In this document: positions 16,368 through 25,030 of the stretch, one piece after another | How positions within the stretch are numbered: position 1 is the first letter of the stretch | How the letters are laid out: the number at the start of each line of letters is the position of its first letter | NCBI GenBank assembly: GCA_900320225.1 | Contig: ONRL01000008.1 | Span: 1 to 48,274 of the forward strand | Reading direction: 5' to 3' | Length of the DNA: 48,274 bases | Source: an uncultured Lentisphaerota bacterium | GTDB taxonomy: Bacteria > Verrucomicrobiota > Kiritimatiellia > RFP12 > UBA1067 | Program-made: the position numbers and the translations under genes | Notes under the pieces: model-generated | Told to the model about the DNA's origin: nothing | Seen by the model: the letters and a program-made list of their open reading frames with translations, nothing else | Database searches by the model: none

Positions 16368-17660
16368 TCATCCATCCGCTCGACAACGTCGAAATCCGCG
16401 ACGATGGCCACAAGTACGCCCTGCGCGCCATCCGCGCCGGCGAGAACGTGATCAAGTACGGCATGCCGATCGGGCACGCCACGTGCGACATCGCGCCCGG
16501 TGAGCACGTGCACGTGCACAACGTGGCCACGAACCTCGGCGACAACCTCACTTACATCTACGAGCCTGATTCTGTCGTGTTGGAGCCGCCGCCGCGTGCG
16601 GCGGAAATCCCCACATTCAAGGGCTACCGCCATCCCGACGGACGCGTGGGCGTGCGCAACGACATCTGGGTGGTGCCCACGGTGGGGTGTGTCAATAACC
16701 TCTGCGAACGCCTTGCCGCCAGTTGCGGCGGCATCGCCCTCACGCACCCCTACGGCTGCTCGCAGCTCGGGGCGGACCACGAGATGACGGCGAACCTGCT
16801 CGCCGCGCTCTGCCGCCACCCAAACGCGGGCGGCGTGCTCGTGGTGGCGCTCGGCTGCGAAAACAACACGCTCGACTCCTTCAAGGAACGCCTCGGCGAC
16901 ATTTCCACGCTCAACATCCGCTTCCTGCGCGCGCAGGATCCCGGCGACGAATACGCGCGCGGGCTGGAGCTGATCAAGGAACTTGAGTCGAACCGTCCGG
17001 CAACGCGCGTGGACGTGCCCGTGTCGGAGCTCGTGGTGGGCCTCAAGTGCGGCGGGAGTGACGGCTTCTCGGGCCTCACGGCGAATCCGCTCGTGGGGCG
17101 CTTCAGCGACTGGCTCGTTGCGCGCGGCGGTTCCACGCTCCTCACAGAGGTGCCCGAGATGTTCGGCGCGGAGACGCTCCTCATGCGGCGCTGCCGCGAC
17201 CGCGCCGTGTTTGAGAAGTGCGTGAAGATGGTCAACGACTTCAAGGATTATTACACGCGCCACGGCCAGCCGTGTTACGAGAACCCGTCGCCCGGCAACA
17301 AGGCGGGCGGCATCACCACGCTTGAGGACAAGTCGCTCGGCTGCGTGCAGAAGGGCGGCAGTTCCCGCGTGGAGGACGTGCTGGACTACGGCGAGCACGT
17401 GAAGGCGCACGGCCTCTCGCTTGCTGTTCACGACCGGACGCGGCACGCCGTTCGGCACGGTGGTACCCACGATGAAGATCTCCACGAACACGGCGCTCGC
17501 GCAGGCGAAGCCGCACTGGATCGACTGGGACGCGATGGCGAACCCGGATGTGGAGGCGTTCGCCGCGAAGGTGCTGGAGGTGGCCTCCGGCGCGCCGGCG
17601 CGCAACGAGGTGGAGAATGCCCGCGGCATCGCGATCTTCAAGGACGGCGTCACGCTCTGA
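16364..17660 (+). pseudogene. uxaA: UxaA-family altronate/sugar-acid dehydratase, interrupted by an internal deletion/frameshift
   Basis: The gene starts at the ATG overlapping the AKR stop. An N-terminal SAF domain (MIIHPLDNVEIRDDG...IAPGEHVHVHNV) is followed by the UxaA catalytic region (TVGCVNNLCERLA, THPYGCSQLGADHEMT, LGCENNTLDSFKERL, GLKCGGSDGFSGLTANP). Near 17421 (residue ~352) the frame breaks after KAHGLSL and resumes one frame over as LLFTTGRGTPFGTVVPTMKISTN to the normal end IAIFKDGVTL. In E. coli UxaA about 21 residues containing GPGNDAVSATALAAAG stand at this point, so about 62-65 bases are missing. The altered frame reads on to 17701. As written the product lacks its conserved C-terminal part and is probably inactive. 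An assembly error is the main alternative. Confidence 0.85.
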
Positions 17661-17697
17661 TTCCGTTTCAGGTTTTGCATCTCGTGCATCGTGGTAG

Positions 17698-17726
17698 TTG
17701 AAAGCGGTCAACCGATTTGGTAGAAT
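17698..17726 (+). promoter_or_regulatory. Promoter of the mutarotase-DUF1080-mgtC operon
   Basis: TTGAAA (17698-17703), a 17-base spacer ending in TGG, then TAGAAT (17721-17726). Both hexamers and the extended -10 fit a housekeeping-type promoter. Presumed +1 is near 17733, leaving a short leader with GGGAGA before the ATG at 17755. Confidence 0.75.
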
Positions 17727-17754
17727 AACGCCGTACAAAAAAAGACGGGAGACT

Positions 17755-18717
17755 ATGGACGGTCGAGAATTACCTGCTCACGCGGATTGCGTGGAACTGA
17801 ACCGACGTTATGGCGCGCCGGAGCGGATCGTGTTCCGTCCGTCGCGCCACGGTGTGCCGATCGTTGTGCTCGCGAATAGGTACGGATCGGCGGAGGTGGC
17901 GCTCTTCGGGGCGCAGACCCTCTCGTACCGTCCCACGGGGAACCCGCCGGTCCTCTACATGCCGCATCCCTACGACGAGACGCCGGCGGGGCAGGAGATC
18001 CATGGCGGCATTCCCGTATGCTGGCCGTGGTTTGCGCGCTGCGGCGGCGAGGGCGCGAAGCCGCACGGCCTCGCGCGTTACTCCACGTGGCAGGTGCGCG
18101 GCACGGAATATTCCGAGGACCTCACGGAGATCCGCCTTGGATTGACGTCGTCCGACGAGACGCGCGCCGTGTGGCCGCACGACTTCGATCTGGAGCTGTC
18201 GGTGTCCGTGTCGATGAAGCTGACCCTCTGCCTCACGGCGAAGAACACGGGCGACGCGCCGTTCAAGGTGACGGAGGGGTTCCACCCCTACCTTCTCGTC
18301 AAGGGGCGGGAAGGCGTGTCCGTGCGCGGCGTGGACGGCTGTGCGTTCTTTGACACGCGTGCGCCGGAGAAGGGCGGCGAGCGCGTCTGGACGGGCGACT
18401 ACGCGCCGATCGCGGACGGAAGCAAGGTGTTCACCGTCGAGAAGCACGAGCACGTGCTTCTCGACCCCGGCCTGCATCGCGCGATCGCGCTCGTCTCGCG
18501 CGGCAACAAGAAGCTTGTCGTGTGGAACCCGGGTCCGGAGAGCGCGGGCCGCGTGGCGGAGCTCGGCGAACGCGGCTGGGACCGCTTCGTGTGCGTGGAG
18601 CCGGCGACGATCTACGAGGACGCGGCGCTGGAGCTCGCGCCCGGCGAGGAGCACAAGCTCGTGATGGCCATTCAATCGGTGCCCGAAGGGGCCAACTACC
18701 AGGAGACAAAAACATGA
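17755..18717 (+). CDS. D-hexose-6-phosphate mutarotase (YeaD-like, aldose 1-epimerase superfamily)
   Basis: 320 residues. The ATG at 17755 follows GGGAGAC and agrees with the promoter; the reading frame is open further upstream, but that would cross the promoter. The YeaD-type signatures are present: GGIPVCWPWF, HGLARYSTW, TEGFHPYLLV (with the conserved His) and the C-terminal FVCVEPA. The family interconverts alpha and beta hexose 6-phosphates. It is first in a three-gene operon; its stop overlaps the next start (ATGA). Confidence 0.88.
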   Translation: MDGRELPAHADCVELNRRYGAPERIVFRPSRHGVPIVVLANRYGSAEVALFGAQTLSYRPTGNPPVLYMPHPYDETPAGQEIHGGIPVCWPWFARCGGEGAKPHGLARYSTWQVRGTEYSEDLTEIRLGLTSSDETRAVWPHDFDLELSVSVSMKLTLCLTAKNTGDAPFKVTEGFHPYLLVKGREGVSVRGVDGCAFFDTRAPEKGGERVWTGDYAPIADGSKVFTVEKHEHVLLDPGLHRAIALVSRGNKKLVVWNPGPESAGRVAELGERGWDRFVCVEPATIYEDAALELAPGEEHKLVMAIQSVPEGANYQETKT

Positions 18718-20195
18718 AGATGACGACAATGCTGCTCGCCGCGTGCGCGGCGGCGGTTACGGCGTACGGCGCGGGAACGTGCTGCAACGCCCCCTACCCA
18801 GAAACAATCGACGAAGGATTCGTCCCGCTCTTCAACGGGAGGGACCTTTCGGGCTGGTGCGGGGCCACGGAAATGTACGGGGTCGAGACGATCACGGAGA
18901 CGATGCGCGGCACGAAGCAGGAGAAGACCTCCACGGTTCTCGCCTGCTTCCCCGAGCGGCACGTGAAGGGATCGAGCGGCAACCTCTGCACAGAGAAGGA
19001 ATACCGCAACTTCATCCTCCGCTTCGAGTTCAAGATGCCCGAGAACGGCAACAACGGCCTCGGCATCCGCATGGTCGACGTGAACAAGGACGCCGCCTAC
19101 TTCGGAATGTGCGAGCTGCAGCTCCTCGACGACGGCGGCAGCCAGTACTACGACGGCGAGGCGAAGAAGGACAAGCTCAAGCCCTACCAGTACACGGGCT
19201 CCGTGTACGGCATCGTGCCCGCGCTGCGCGACAACGTGGGCAAGCAGATCTGGGGCAAGGAGAAGAACTTCGCCGCCGGCGGCAGCTACCTGCGCAGGGC
19301 CGGTCTGTGGAACTTCGAGGAGGTCAAGGTAATCGGCAGCGAGATCGAGGTGTACCTCAACGGAAGCCTCATCACGAAGGCAGACGTGTCGAAGTGGAAG
19401 GGTGACGGCGACACGCCGGACGGCAAGAAGCATCCCGGCCTGCACACGCCGAAGGGCCGCATCGGCTGGCTCGGCCACGGCCACCACGTGATGTGGCGCA
19501 ACATCCGCATCAAGGAGCTGCCCGACGACGCGAAGATGGGCGTTGTCTGCCCGTGCCAGACGGCGAAGTGCCCGGCGGGCTTCACCACCTACTTCGCGGG
19601 CAAGGCGTGCGACCTCGCGAACTGGAAGGGCGTGACCACCACTGAGAAGTTCGACAATCCGAAGGTACGCCAGGCGGCGACGCCCGAGAAGCGCGCCGAG
19701 ATGCAGAAGGTGGCCGACAAAGGCATGGCCGAGCACTGGTCCGTGCGCAACGGCAACCTCTTCTTCGACGGCTTCAAGGGCGGCTACTCGCTCGCCACGA
19801 AGAAGGACTACAAGGACTTCGAGATGTGGGTCGACTGGCGCATCATGTCCGTGCAGGGCGACAGCGGCCTCTATCTCCGCGGCGCGCCGCAAGTGCAGAT
19901 CTGGGATGCCAACAACGACTGGGGCATTGGCTCGGGCGGCCTCTACAACAACAAGAAGAACCCCGACAAGGCGCTCTGCATCGCAGACCGGCAGGTGGGC
20001 GACTGGAACCGCTTCTACATCAAGATGGTGGGCGAGAAGGTGACGGTGCGCCTCAACGGCGCAGTCGTGGTGGACAACGTCACGCTCGAGAACTACTGGG
20101 ACCGCACGCAGCCGATCTTCCCGTGCGAGCAGATCGAGCTCCAGTGCCACGGCGACCCGATCGAGTTCCGCAACATCTTCATCAGGGATCTGTGA
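18714..20195 (+). CDS. Secreted protein with two DUF1080 (3-keto-disaccharide hydrolase-like) domains
   Basis: 493 residues with a signal peptide (MKMTTMLLAACAAAVTAYGAG). Domain 1 (about residues 30-275) starts FVPLFNGRDLSGW and has FEFKMPENGNNGLGIRM and GRIGWLGHGHHVMWRNIRIKEL. Domain 2 (about 290-493) starts TYFAGKACDLANWKG and has MWVDWRIMSVQGDSGLYLRGAPQVQIWD and IEFRNIFIRDL. Both are DUF1080 beta-sandwiches; some members hydrolyse 3-keto-glycosides, others probably only bind. The second domain has a ~35-residue insert rich in Lys/Glu between its first strands. The start overlaps the mutarotase stop and the stop overlaps mgtC (GTGA), so the three are cotranslated. Function inferred from family only. 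Confidence 0.88.
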   Translation: MKMTTMLLAACAAAVTAYGAGTCCNAPYPETIDEGFVPLFNGRDLSGWCGATEMYGVETITETMRGTKQEKTSTVLACFPERHVKGSSGNLCTEKEYRNFILRFEFKMPENGNNGLGIRMVDVNKDAAYFGMCELQLLDDGGSQYYDGEAKKDKLKPYQYTGSVYGIVPALRDNVGKQIWGKEKNFAAGGSYLRRAGLWNFEEVKVIGSEIEVYLNGSLITKADVSKWKGDGDTPDGKKHPGLHTPKGRIGWLGHGHHVMWRNIRIKELPDDAKMGVVCPCQTAKCPAGFTTYFAGKACDLANWKGVTTTEKFDNPKVRQAATPEKRAEMQKVADKGMAEHWSVRNGNLFFDGFKGGYSLATKKDYKDFEMWVDWRIMSVQGDSGLYLRGAPQVQIWDANNDWGIGSGGLYNNKKNPDKALCIADRQVGDWNRFYIKMVGEKVTVRLNGAVVVDNVTLENYWDRTQPIFPCEQIELQCHGDPIEFRNIFIRDL

Positions 20196-20653
20196 CCGGA
20201 ACGCTCATCCTGCGGCTCGCCCTTGCGGCGGGGCTCGGCATGCTCATCGGCATGGAGCGCGCGTACCGCGCCAAGACGGCCGGTACGCGCACCCACTGCC
20301 TGGTGGCGCTCGGCAGCGCGCTGTTCATGATCGTGTCGCAGTACGGGTTCCTCGATTCGCCCGACGGCGCTGGCGTGCATGCGGCCGACCCGGCGCGCGT
20401 GGCCGCGCAGATCGTGAGCGGCATCGGCTTTCTCGGCGCCGGCACGATCATCATGCAGAAGCACGTGATCCACGGCCTCACGACGGCCGCTGGCATGTGG
20501 GTGGCCGCCGGCATCGGCATGGCGTCGGCCGCAGGGCTCTACTGGGTGGCCGTGGCCGCGACGGCGCTCTGCCTTGTGGGACTTGAGCTGTTCGGGCGTC
20601 TCAACCGGGCCATCCGCAGCCACGGCGAGAAGGAACCCGAAAACGCCGGTTAG
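20192..20653 (+). CDS. MgtC/SapB family inner-membrane protein
   Basis: 153 residues from a GTG that overlaps the DUF1080 stop (GTGA). The MgtC signatures are complete in the N-terminal membrane half: LRLALAAGLGMLIGMERAYRAKTAGTRTH and VSGIGFLGAGTIIMQKHVIHGLTTAAGMWV. Four hydrophobic helices are visible. The cytoplasmic C-terminal ACT-like domain of true MgtC is missing, as in the short SapB type. Family members are linked to magnesium homeostasis or to ATP synthase regulation; the role here is unknown. Confidence 0.88.
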   Translation: MTGTLILRLALAAGLGMLIGMERAYRAKTAGTRTHCLVALGSALFMIVSQYGFLDSPDGAGVHAADPARVAAQIVSGIGFLGAGTIIMQKHVIHGLTTAAGMWVAAGIGMASAAGLYWVAVAATALCLVGLELFGRLNRAIRSHGEKEPENAG

Positions 20654-20683
20654 GCGGAAAGCATTTTCTTTTTCTTTTTCCGC
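20654..20683 (+). terminator. Possible terminator after mgtC
   Basis: GCGGAAA (20654-20660) and TTTCCGC (20677-20683) can form a 7-bp stem around a T/C-rich loop, and TTGCCTTTT follows. The loop is long and the U tract weak, so this is tentative. Confidence 0.3.
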
Positions 20684-20712
20684 TTGCCTTTTCGCCGCGT
20701 TTTCTGTATCAT
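20684..20712 (+). promoter_or_regulatory. Promoter of pal
   Basis: TTGCCT (20684-20689), 17 bases, then TATCAT (20707-20712). This is a classic two-hexamer promoter without the TGG extension seen elsewhere in the window. The leader of ~45 bases contains AAGGAG before the ATG at 20764. Confidence 0.6.
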
Positions 20713-20763
20713 ACACGCCGCTTTCACAACCAAAAGAATTTTATCTCATAAGGAGTCAAAAAA

Positions 20764-21387
20764 ATGAAGAGTTCGACGATGATGGCGATTGCGCTCTGCG
20801 GTGTTCTCGCGTGCGCGGTCACAGGTTGCAAGTACGACGACGAGTCGGTTGACGGCGATTCGATCGCCCAGGCGACGGACGTCGGCACGGACGACGGCAT
20901 GACGGAGGGCAAGGACATTGCCTCCGAAGGCACCGACGGCGCCGGGCTCGCGAACGCGGGTGCCGACCTGGGCGCGATCAACGACGAAGACGGCAAGCCC
21001 GCGACGGGCGTTCCGTTCGACCAGGATCCCAATTACGTGCGTTGCACGGACGTCGACTTCGCGCCCGTCTACTTCGGTTTCGACGCGGCGAACCTCCAGC
21101 AGAGCGAAATGGCGAAGATTGAGGCCGTGGCCGCGCACCTCAAGCAGACAGGCCGCGTGGTGATGGTGGAGGGCAACTGCGACGAGCGTGGCTCGAACGA
21201 ATACAACCTCTCCCTCGGCCAGAATCGCGCGATTTCGATTCGCGACTATCTCGTGCAGCTCGGCGTCGACGTGAAGAGCGTGCAGGACAAGAGCTACGGC
21301 GAGGAGAAGCCGGCCGTCATTGGCCACGACGAGAGCGCGTGGAGCAAGAACCGCCGCGGCGAATTCGCCGTGTATGCGCACAAGTAA
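20764..21387 (+). CDS. pal: Peptidoglycan-associated lipoprotein (Pal/OmpA-like)
   Basis: 207 residues. A lipoprotein signal peptide ends in the lipobox VTGC, placing Cys ~22 at the membrane anchor. An Asp/Gly-rich linker of ~70 residues follows. The OmpA-like peptidoglycan-binding domain (residues ~100-207) has FGFDAANLQQSE, VEGNCDERGSNEYNLSLGQNRA and SAWSKNRRGEF, all typical of Pal. AAGGAG precedes the start. No tolB or tolQR lies next to it; instead tatB-like, tatC and trkH follow, the first only 22 bases downstream. It ties the outer membrane to peptidoglycan and supports a diderm envelope. Confidence 0.93.
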   Translation: MKSSTMMAIALCGVLACAVTGCKYDDESVDGDSIAQATDVGTDDGMTEGKDIASEGTDGAGLANAGADLGAINDEDGKPATGVPFDQDPNYVRCTDVDFAPVYFGFDAANLQQSEMAKIEAVAAHLKQTGRVVMVEGNCDERGSNEYNLSLGQNRAISIRDYLVQLGVDVKSVQDKSYGEEKPAVIGHDESAWSKNRRGEFAVYAHK

Positions 21388-21409
21388 GGGCGTTGACTGA
21401 CGGTTCCTG

Positions 21410-21946
21410 ATGGGCTTTGCGTTCATCTTTGAATCCGTAGGAGGCACCGAGTGGTTCGTTCTGCTCGGTGTCGTTCTTATCGTCGTCGGTCCCCGGAACC
21501 TGCCGTCCGCCGCGCGCAAGCTGGGGCAGATGATGACCAACCTCCGGCGCGCCGCGGACGAATTCAAGCGCCAGCTGATGTCGATGGACCAGGAAGTCCG
21601 CAAGGAGGTCGACAACGCGATCGCGGACAATTCCTCCTCGACGTCCTCCGCGGCCGAAGCAACGTCCGATTCAACGGCGACCGACGAGGGCGGCAATCCC
21701 TATCCGGAGGGCAGCCCCTATCCGGGGCATGAGGATTTCTACGACGAGACCTCGTACGACGACTATGGTTACGGAGATTCGCCGGATGGAGATGATTCCT
21801 CGACAACCGGTGAAGATTCCTCGACTGGGGGCGACGAGGTGTCGCCCGAGCCTCCGGCGGAGCCTGCGCAACCGCCTCCCCCGACCGAGGAGGAATTGCG
21901 GCGGGTGACGATCACGGTGTCGGCCGCGCCGGGGAAGGGCAAGTGA
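21410..21946 (+). CDS. tatB: Sec-independent translocase subunit TatB-like (TatA/B family)
   Basis: 178 residues. A short N-terminal segment, one transmembrane helix (EWFVLLGVVLIVVGPRNLP) and an amphipathic helix (SAARKLGQMMTNLRRAADEFKRQL) are the hallmarks of TatA/B; the Pro/Gly hinge is VGPRNLP. The long acidic, Ser/Gly/Pro-rich tail (residues ~65-170) is unlike the E. coli proteins. The ribosome site is weak (only GGTT within reach). It precedes tatC directly. No second TatA-type gene is in the window, so either this serves both roles or tatA is elsewhere. Confidence 0.85.
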   Translation: MGFAFIFESVGGTEWFVLLGVVLIVVGPRNLPSAARKLGQMMTNLRRAADEFKRQLMSMDQEVRKEVDNAIADNSSSTSSAAEATSDSTATDEGGNPYPEGSPYPGHEDFYDETSYDDYGYGDSPDGDDSSTTGEDSSTGGDEVSPEPPAEPAQPPPPTEEELRRVTITVSAAPGKGK

Positions 21947-21948
21947 AG

Positions 21949-22755
21949 ATGGGCGAGCTCATCAAAAACCCTGACGAGTACAACGATCCGCCGCGTCCGT
22001 TCTTCGAGCACATCGTCGCGCTGCGTTCCTGCTTGATCAACGCCGTGATCGCGTGGGTGACGTGCTGCATCGTCGTGGGCGTGTTCTCTCCCACCGTGCT
22101 GGCGTGGCTCAAGGCGCCCGCCGCGGCCCTTGAGGCGGCGGGGAAGATCCGGATCGTCAGCCTGAACCTCACGGGCGGCTTCAGCCAGATCATGTCCATC
22201 GCCATGTGGGGCGGAACCGTGCTGGGCTTCCCGTTCGTGATGTACTTCATCCTGCGTTTCGTGTTCCCCGCGCTCACGAAACGCGAGAAGGTCGCGATTC
22301 TCTTCTTCCTGCTTTCCGGCACGGCCTTTTTCGGCGTGGGCGTGACGTTCGCCTACGGTCAGCTCGCGCCGAACGTCGTGCGTTTCTTCGACGTGGTGAA
22401 CGAATGGATCGGCCTGAGCGTCACCGAGGTGCAGATCGAGAACTTCGTGCCGCTCATCCTCAAGCTTGTGCTGGCGTTCGGGCTCGTCTTCCAAGTGCCC
22501 CTGCTTCTCTTCGTACTGGGCTGGCTGGGCGTCATCTCGTCCGACTCGTTGCGCCGCTGGCGCCGTTTCGCGATCGTGCTGGCGTTTTTCCTCGGCATGG
22601 TGCTCACGCCGCCAGATCCCATGAGCCAGCTGCTCATGGCCCTGCCGCTCATCCTGCTCTACGAGGTGAGCATCTGGGGCGTCTACTTCAAGGAGGTCTG
22701 CTCCGGCGACCGTCCCTCCGCGAAGAAGAAGGCGCAGGAGAAGGAGACGCCATGA
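21949..22755 (+). CDS. tatC: Sec-independent protein translocase TatC
   Basis: About 268 residues with six transmembrane helices. The TatC signatures are visible: the N-terminal region with a conserved Glu (PRPFFEHIVALRSCLI, normally HL.ELR.R), F..P the FGLVFQVPLLLFVLG helix and the C-terminal RRFAIVLAFFLGMVLTPPDPMSQLLMALPLILLYE. ATG 21949 lies 9 bases after GGGGAAGGG; a GTG at 21943 overlapping the tatB stop (GTGA) is an alternative start. The stop overlaps trkH (ATGA). It receives twin-arginine signal peptides; two likely clients are at 32383 and 38633. Confidence 0.95.
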   Translation: MGELIKNPDEYNDPPRPFFEHIVALRSCLINAVIAWVTCCIVVGVFSPTVLAWLKAPAAALEAAGKIRIVSLNLTGGFSQIMSIAMWGGTVLGFPFVMYFILRFVFPALTKREKVAILFFLLSGTAFFGVGVTFAYGQLAPNVVRFFDVVNEWIGLSVTEVQIENFVPLILKLVLAFGLVFQVPLLLFVLGWLGVISSDSLRRWRRFAIVLAFFLGMVLTPPDPMSQLLMALPLILLYEVSIWGVYFKEVCSGDRPSAKKKAQEKETP

Positions 22756-24098
22756 AGTGCAAGTGGCTGATCGTGTTCGGATTCCTGGGCGCGATCCTGC
22801 TGGGCGCGGTTCTTTTCATGCTGCCGATCTCCTCGCCGACCCACACGTGGATGCGGCCGGGGGACGCCTTGTTCACGGCCTGCTCCGCCGTCTGCATCAC
22901 GGGACTCACCGTGGTCGACGTGGGGCGCGACCTCTCTTGCTTCGGACAGGCCGTTCTGCTGTGTCTCGTGCAGCTTGGCTGCGCGGGCATTATGACATGC
23001 GCCACATTCTTCCTCGTCGTCGTGGGACGCCGGATCTCGCTCGCGAGCGAGTTCACGCTCATGAACGCGTACGGCGTCTCGGGCGTGCGCGGTTTCCGTT
23101 CGCTTGTCGTGTGGGTCGTGGCCGCGATGTTCGTGATCGAGGTGCTTGGCACGCTTCTCCTCTGGTTCCAGTTCACCCTCGACCAGCCGATTCAGGCGGC
23201 GTTGCTGAACGGACGGGCGTGGTACCGCGCGTATTTTTTCGCCGTGATGGCGTTCTGCAACGCCGGCTTCTCCCTTGATCCGGGCAGCATCGCCGGTTTC
23301 CAGAACCAGCCCTTCGTCATCGTCACGATGGGCGTCCTGGTGATTCTCGGCGGCGTGGGCTTCCTCGTGATCTACAACCTGTGCACCGTCAAGTTCTGGC
23401 GCCGCAACCTCATGAAGCGCGGGCGCCTCACGCTTCACGCGCGCGTGGTGCTGCAGTGGACGTTCCTCTTTTCGCTTCTGATGTTCGTGCTCTTCTACCT
23501 GCTCGAGTGGAAGGGCGCGCTGACCGACTACGCCCCCTCGTCGCGTCCGGCCATCGCCTTCTTCCAGGCTTTGACGCCGCGCACGTGCGGATTCACCGTG
23601 GTGCCGGTCGAGGACCTCCATCCCGCCATGCGTTTCCTCTCCGAGGTGATGATGTTCATCGGCGCGGCCCCCGGCGGTGCCGGCGGCGGCATCAAGATCA
23701 CGACCTTCGCCGTGTTCCTCACGACGCTTCTGGCCATCTGCCGCGGGAACCGCGACACCGTGATGTTCAGGCGCGCCGTTCCCGAAGCCGTCGTGCGCGA
23801 GGCGATCGTCATCGTCATCGTCTTCGGGGCCCTTGTCACCTGCGCGATGACCGTGTTGCTCGTCAGCGAAGAGGGACTGTCGTTCGAGTACCTTCTCTTC
23901 GAGACCGTCAGCGCCGTCTCCACGACCGGACTCAGCTGCGCCGACACGACCGTCTCCCTTTCCGCTGTCGGACGCGCCGTCATCATGGTGTGCATGTTCT
24001 GCGGCCGCCTTGGCGCCATCGCCATCGTGATGCTCATCGGCGGGCAGGACGAGCGGATCACCATCCGCTACGCCAAGGAGGAACTGGTCGTTGGATAA
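22752..24098 (+). CDS. trkH: TrkH/KtrB-type potassium uptake channel subunit
   Basis: 448 residues, polytopic. The four pore loops with the central Gly of the selectivity filter can be picked out: VCITGLTVVD, FCNAGFSLDP, PRTCGFTVVP and VSTTGLSCADT. It starts inside the tatC stop codon (ATGA), so it is cotranslated with the Tat genes. No TrkA/KtrA regulatory subunit is found nearby. The length is closer to KtrB than to the ~480-residue enterobacterial TrkH. Confidence 0.94.
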   Translation: MKCKWLIVFGFLGAILLGAVLFMLPISSPTHTWMRPGDALFTACSAVCITGLTVVDVGRDLSCFGQAVLLCLVQLGCAGIMTCATFFLVVVGRRISLASEFTLMNAYGVSGVRGFRSLVVWVVAAMFVIEVLGTLLLWFQFTLDQPIQAALLNGRAWYRAYFFAVMAFCNAGFSLDPGSIAGFQNQPFVIVTMGVLVILGGVGFLVIYNLCTVKFWRRNLMKRGRLTLHARVVLQWTFLFSLLMFVLFYLLEWKGALTDYAPSSRPAIAFFQALTPRTCGFTVVPVEDLHPAMRFLSEVMMFIGAAPGGAGGGIKITTFAVFLTTLLAICRGNRDTVMFRRAVPEAVVREAIVIVIVFGALVTCAMTVLLVSEEGLSFEYLLFETVSAVSTTGLSCADTTVSLSAVGRAVIMVCMFCGRLGAIAIVMLIGGQDERITIRYAKEELVVG

Positions 24099-24158
24099 TC
24101 TTCTTTGCGGCTGAATTAACAACTCAACTGAGGAAACGAGGGTAAAAGGAGGAAGGCA

Positions 24159-25013
24159 ATGTTCAAGATCGGATGCCATTTGTCGTCGGCGGGAGGCTAT
24201 CTCGCCATGGGCCAGACCGCGCGTTCCATCGGCGCGAACGTGTTCCAGTTCTTCACGCGCAATCCGCGCGGCGGCGCGGCGAAGCCGATCGATCCCGCCG
24301 ACGTGCGCGCGTTCCTCGATTACGCGGCGAAGGAGGGCATCGGGCCCATCCTCGCCCATGCTCCCTACACGCTCAACGCGGCCGGCGCAGAGGCGCGCGT
24401 GCGCGAGTTCGCGGAGTCAACGATGGCGGATGACCTCAAACGCCTCGAGCTCACGCCCGGCGCGCTCTACAACTTCCACCCCGGCAGCCACGTGGGCCAG
24501 GGCGCCGAGAAGGGCGTGTATCTCATCTCATCCCTGCTTGTGCGTATCCTCTCGCGCCTCCCGAAACCGCCCGCCACCACGATTCTCCTCGAGACGATGG
24601 CCGGCAAGGGATCCGAGGTCGGCGGCACGTTCGAGGAACTCCGCGCGATCATCGACGCCGTGGAGGGAAAGCTTCCCTACGCCTACCGCCTCGGCGTGTG
24701 CCTCGACACCTGCCACGTGTGGGACGGCGGCTTCGACATCGTCAACGACCTCGACGGCGTGCTGAAGAAGTTCGATTCCGTCATCGGCCTTGACCGCCTC
24801 CATGCGATCCACCTCAATGACTCGCTCAACGCGCGCGCCTCCCACAAGGACCGCCACGCCTGCATCGGCAAGGGCAAGATTGGCCTCGATGCCCTCATAC
24901 GCGTAATCAACCATCCTCTCCTGCGCGACCTGCCGTTCTACCTCGAGACGCCCAACGACCTCGACGGTTACCGCGACGAGATCGCGCTTCTCTCCTCGCA
25001 TCGCGCCACCTGA
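24159..25013 (+). CDS. nfo: Endonuclease IV (AP endonuclease)
   Basis: 284 residues, the normal length. The TIM-barrel zinc enzyme signatures are present: [89 protein letters not shown] and FYLETPND, containing the His, Glu and Asp zinc ligands. AAGGAGG lies just before the ATG. It cuts abasic sites in base-excision repair and complements nth in the same window. The 60-base gap after trkH holds a fragment (TTCTTTGCGGCT) resembling the dispersed repeat family found at 28906. Confidence 0.97.
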   Translation: MFKIGCHLSSAGGYLAMGQTARSIGANVFQFFTRNPRGGAAKPIDPADVRAFLDYAAKEGIGPILAHAPYTLNAAGAEARVREFAESTMADDLKRLELTPGALYNFHPGSHVGQGAEKGVYLISSLLVRILSRLPKPPATTILLETMAGKGSEVGGTFEELRAIIDAVEGKLPYAYRLGVCLDTCHVWDGGFDIVNDLDGVLKKFDSVIGLDRLHAIHLNDSLNARASHKDRHACIGKGKIGLDALIRVINHPLLRDLPFYLETPNDLDGYRDEIALLSSHRAT

Positions 25014-25030
25014 CGTGCGCCCGTTGCGGC

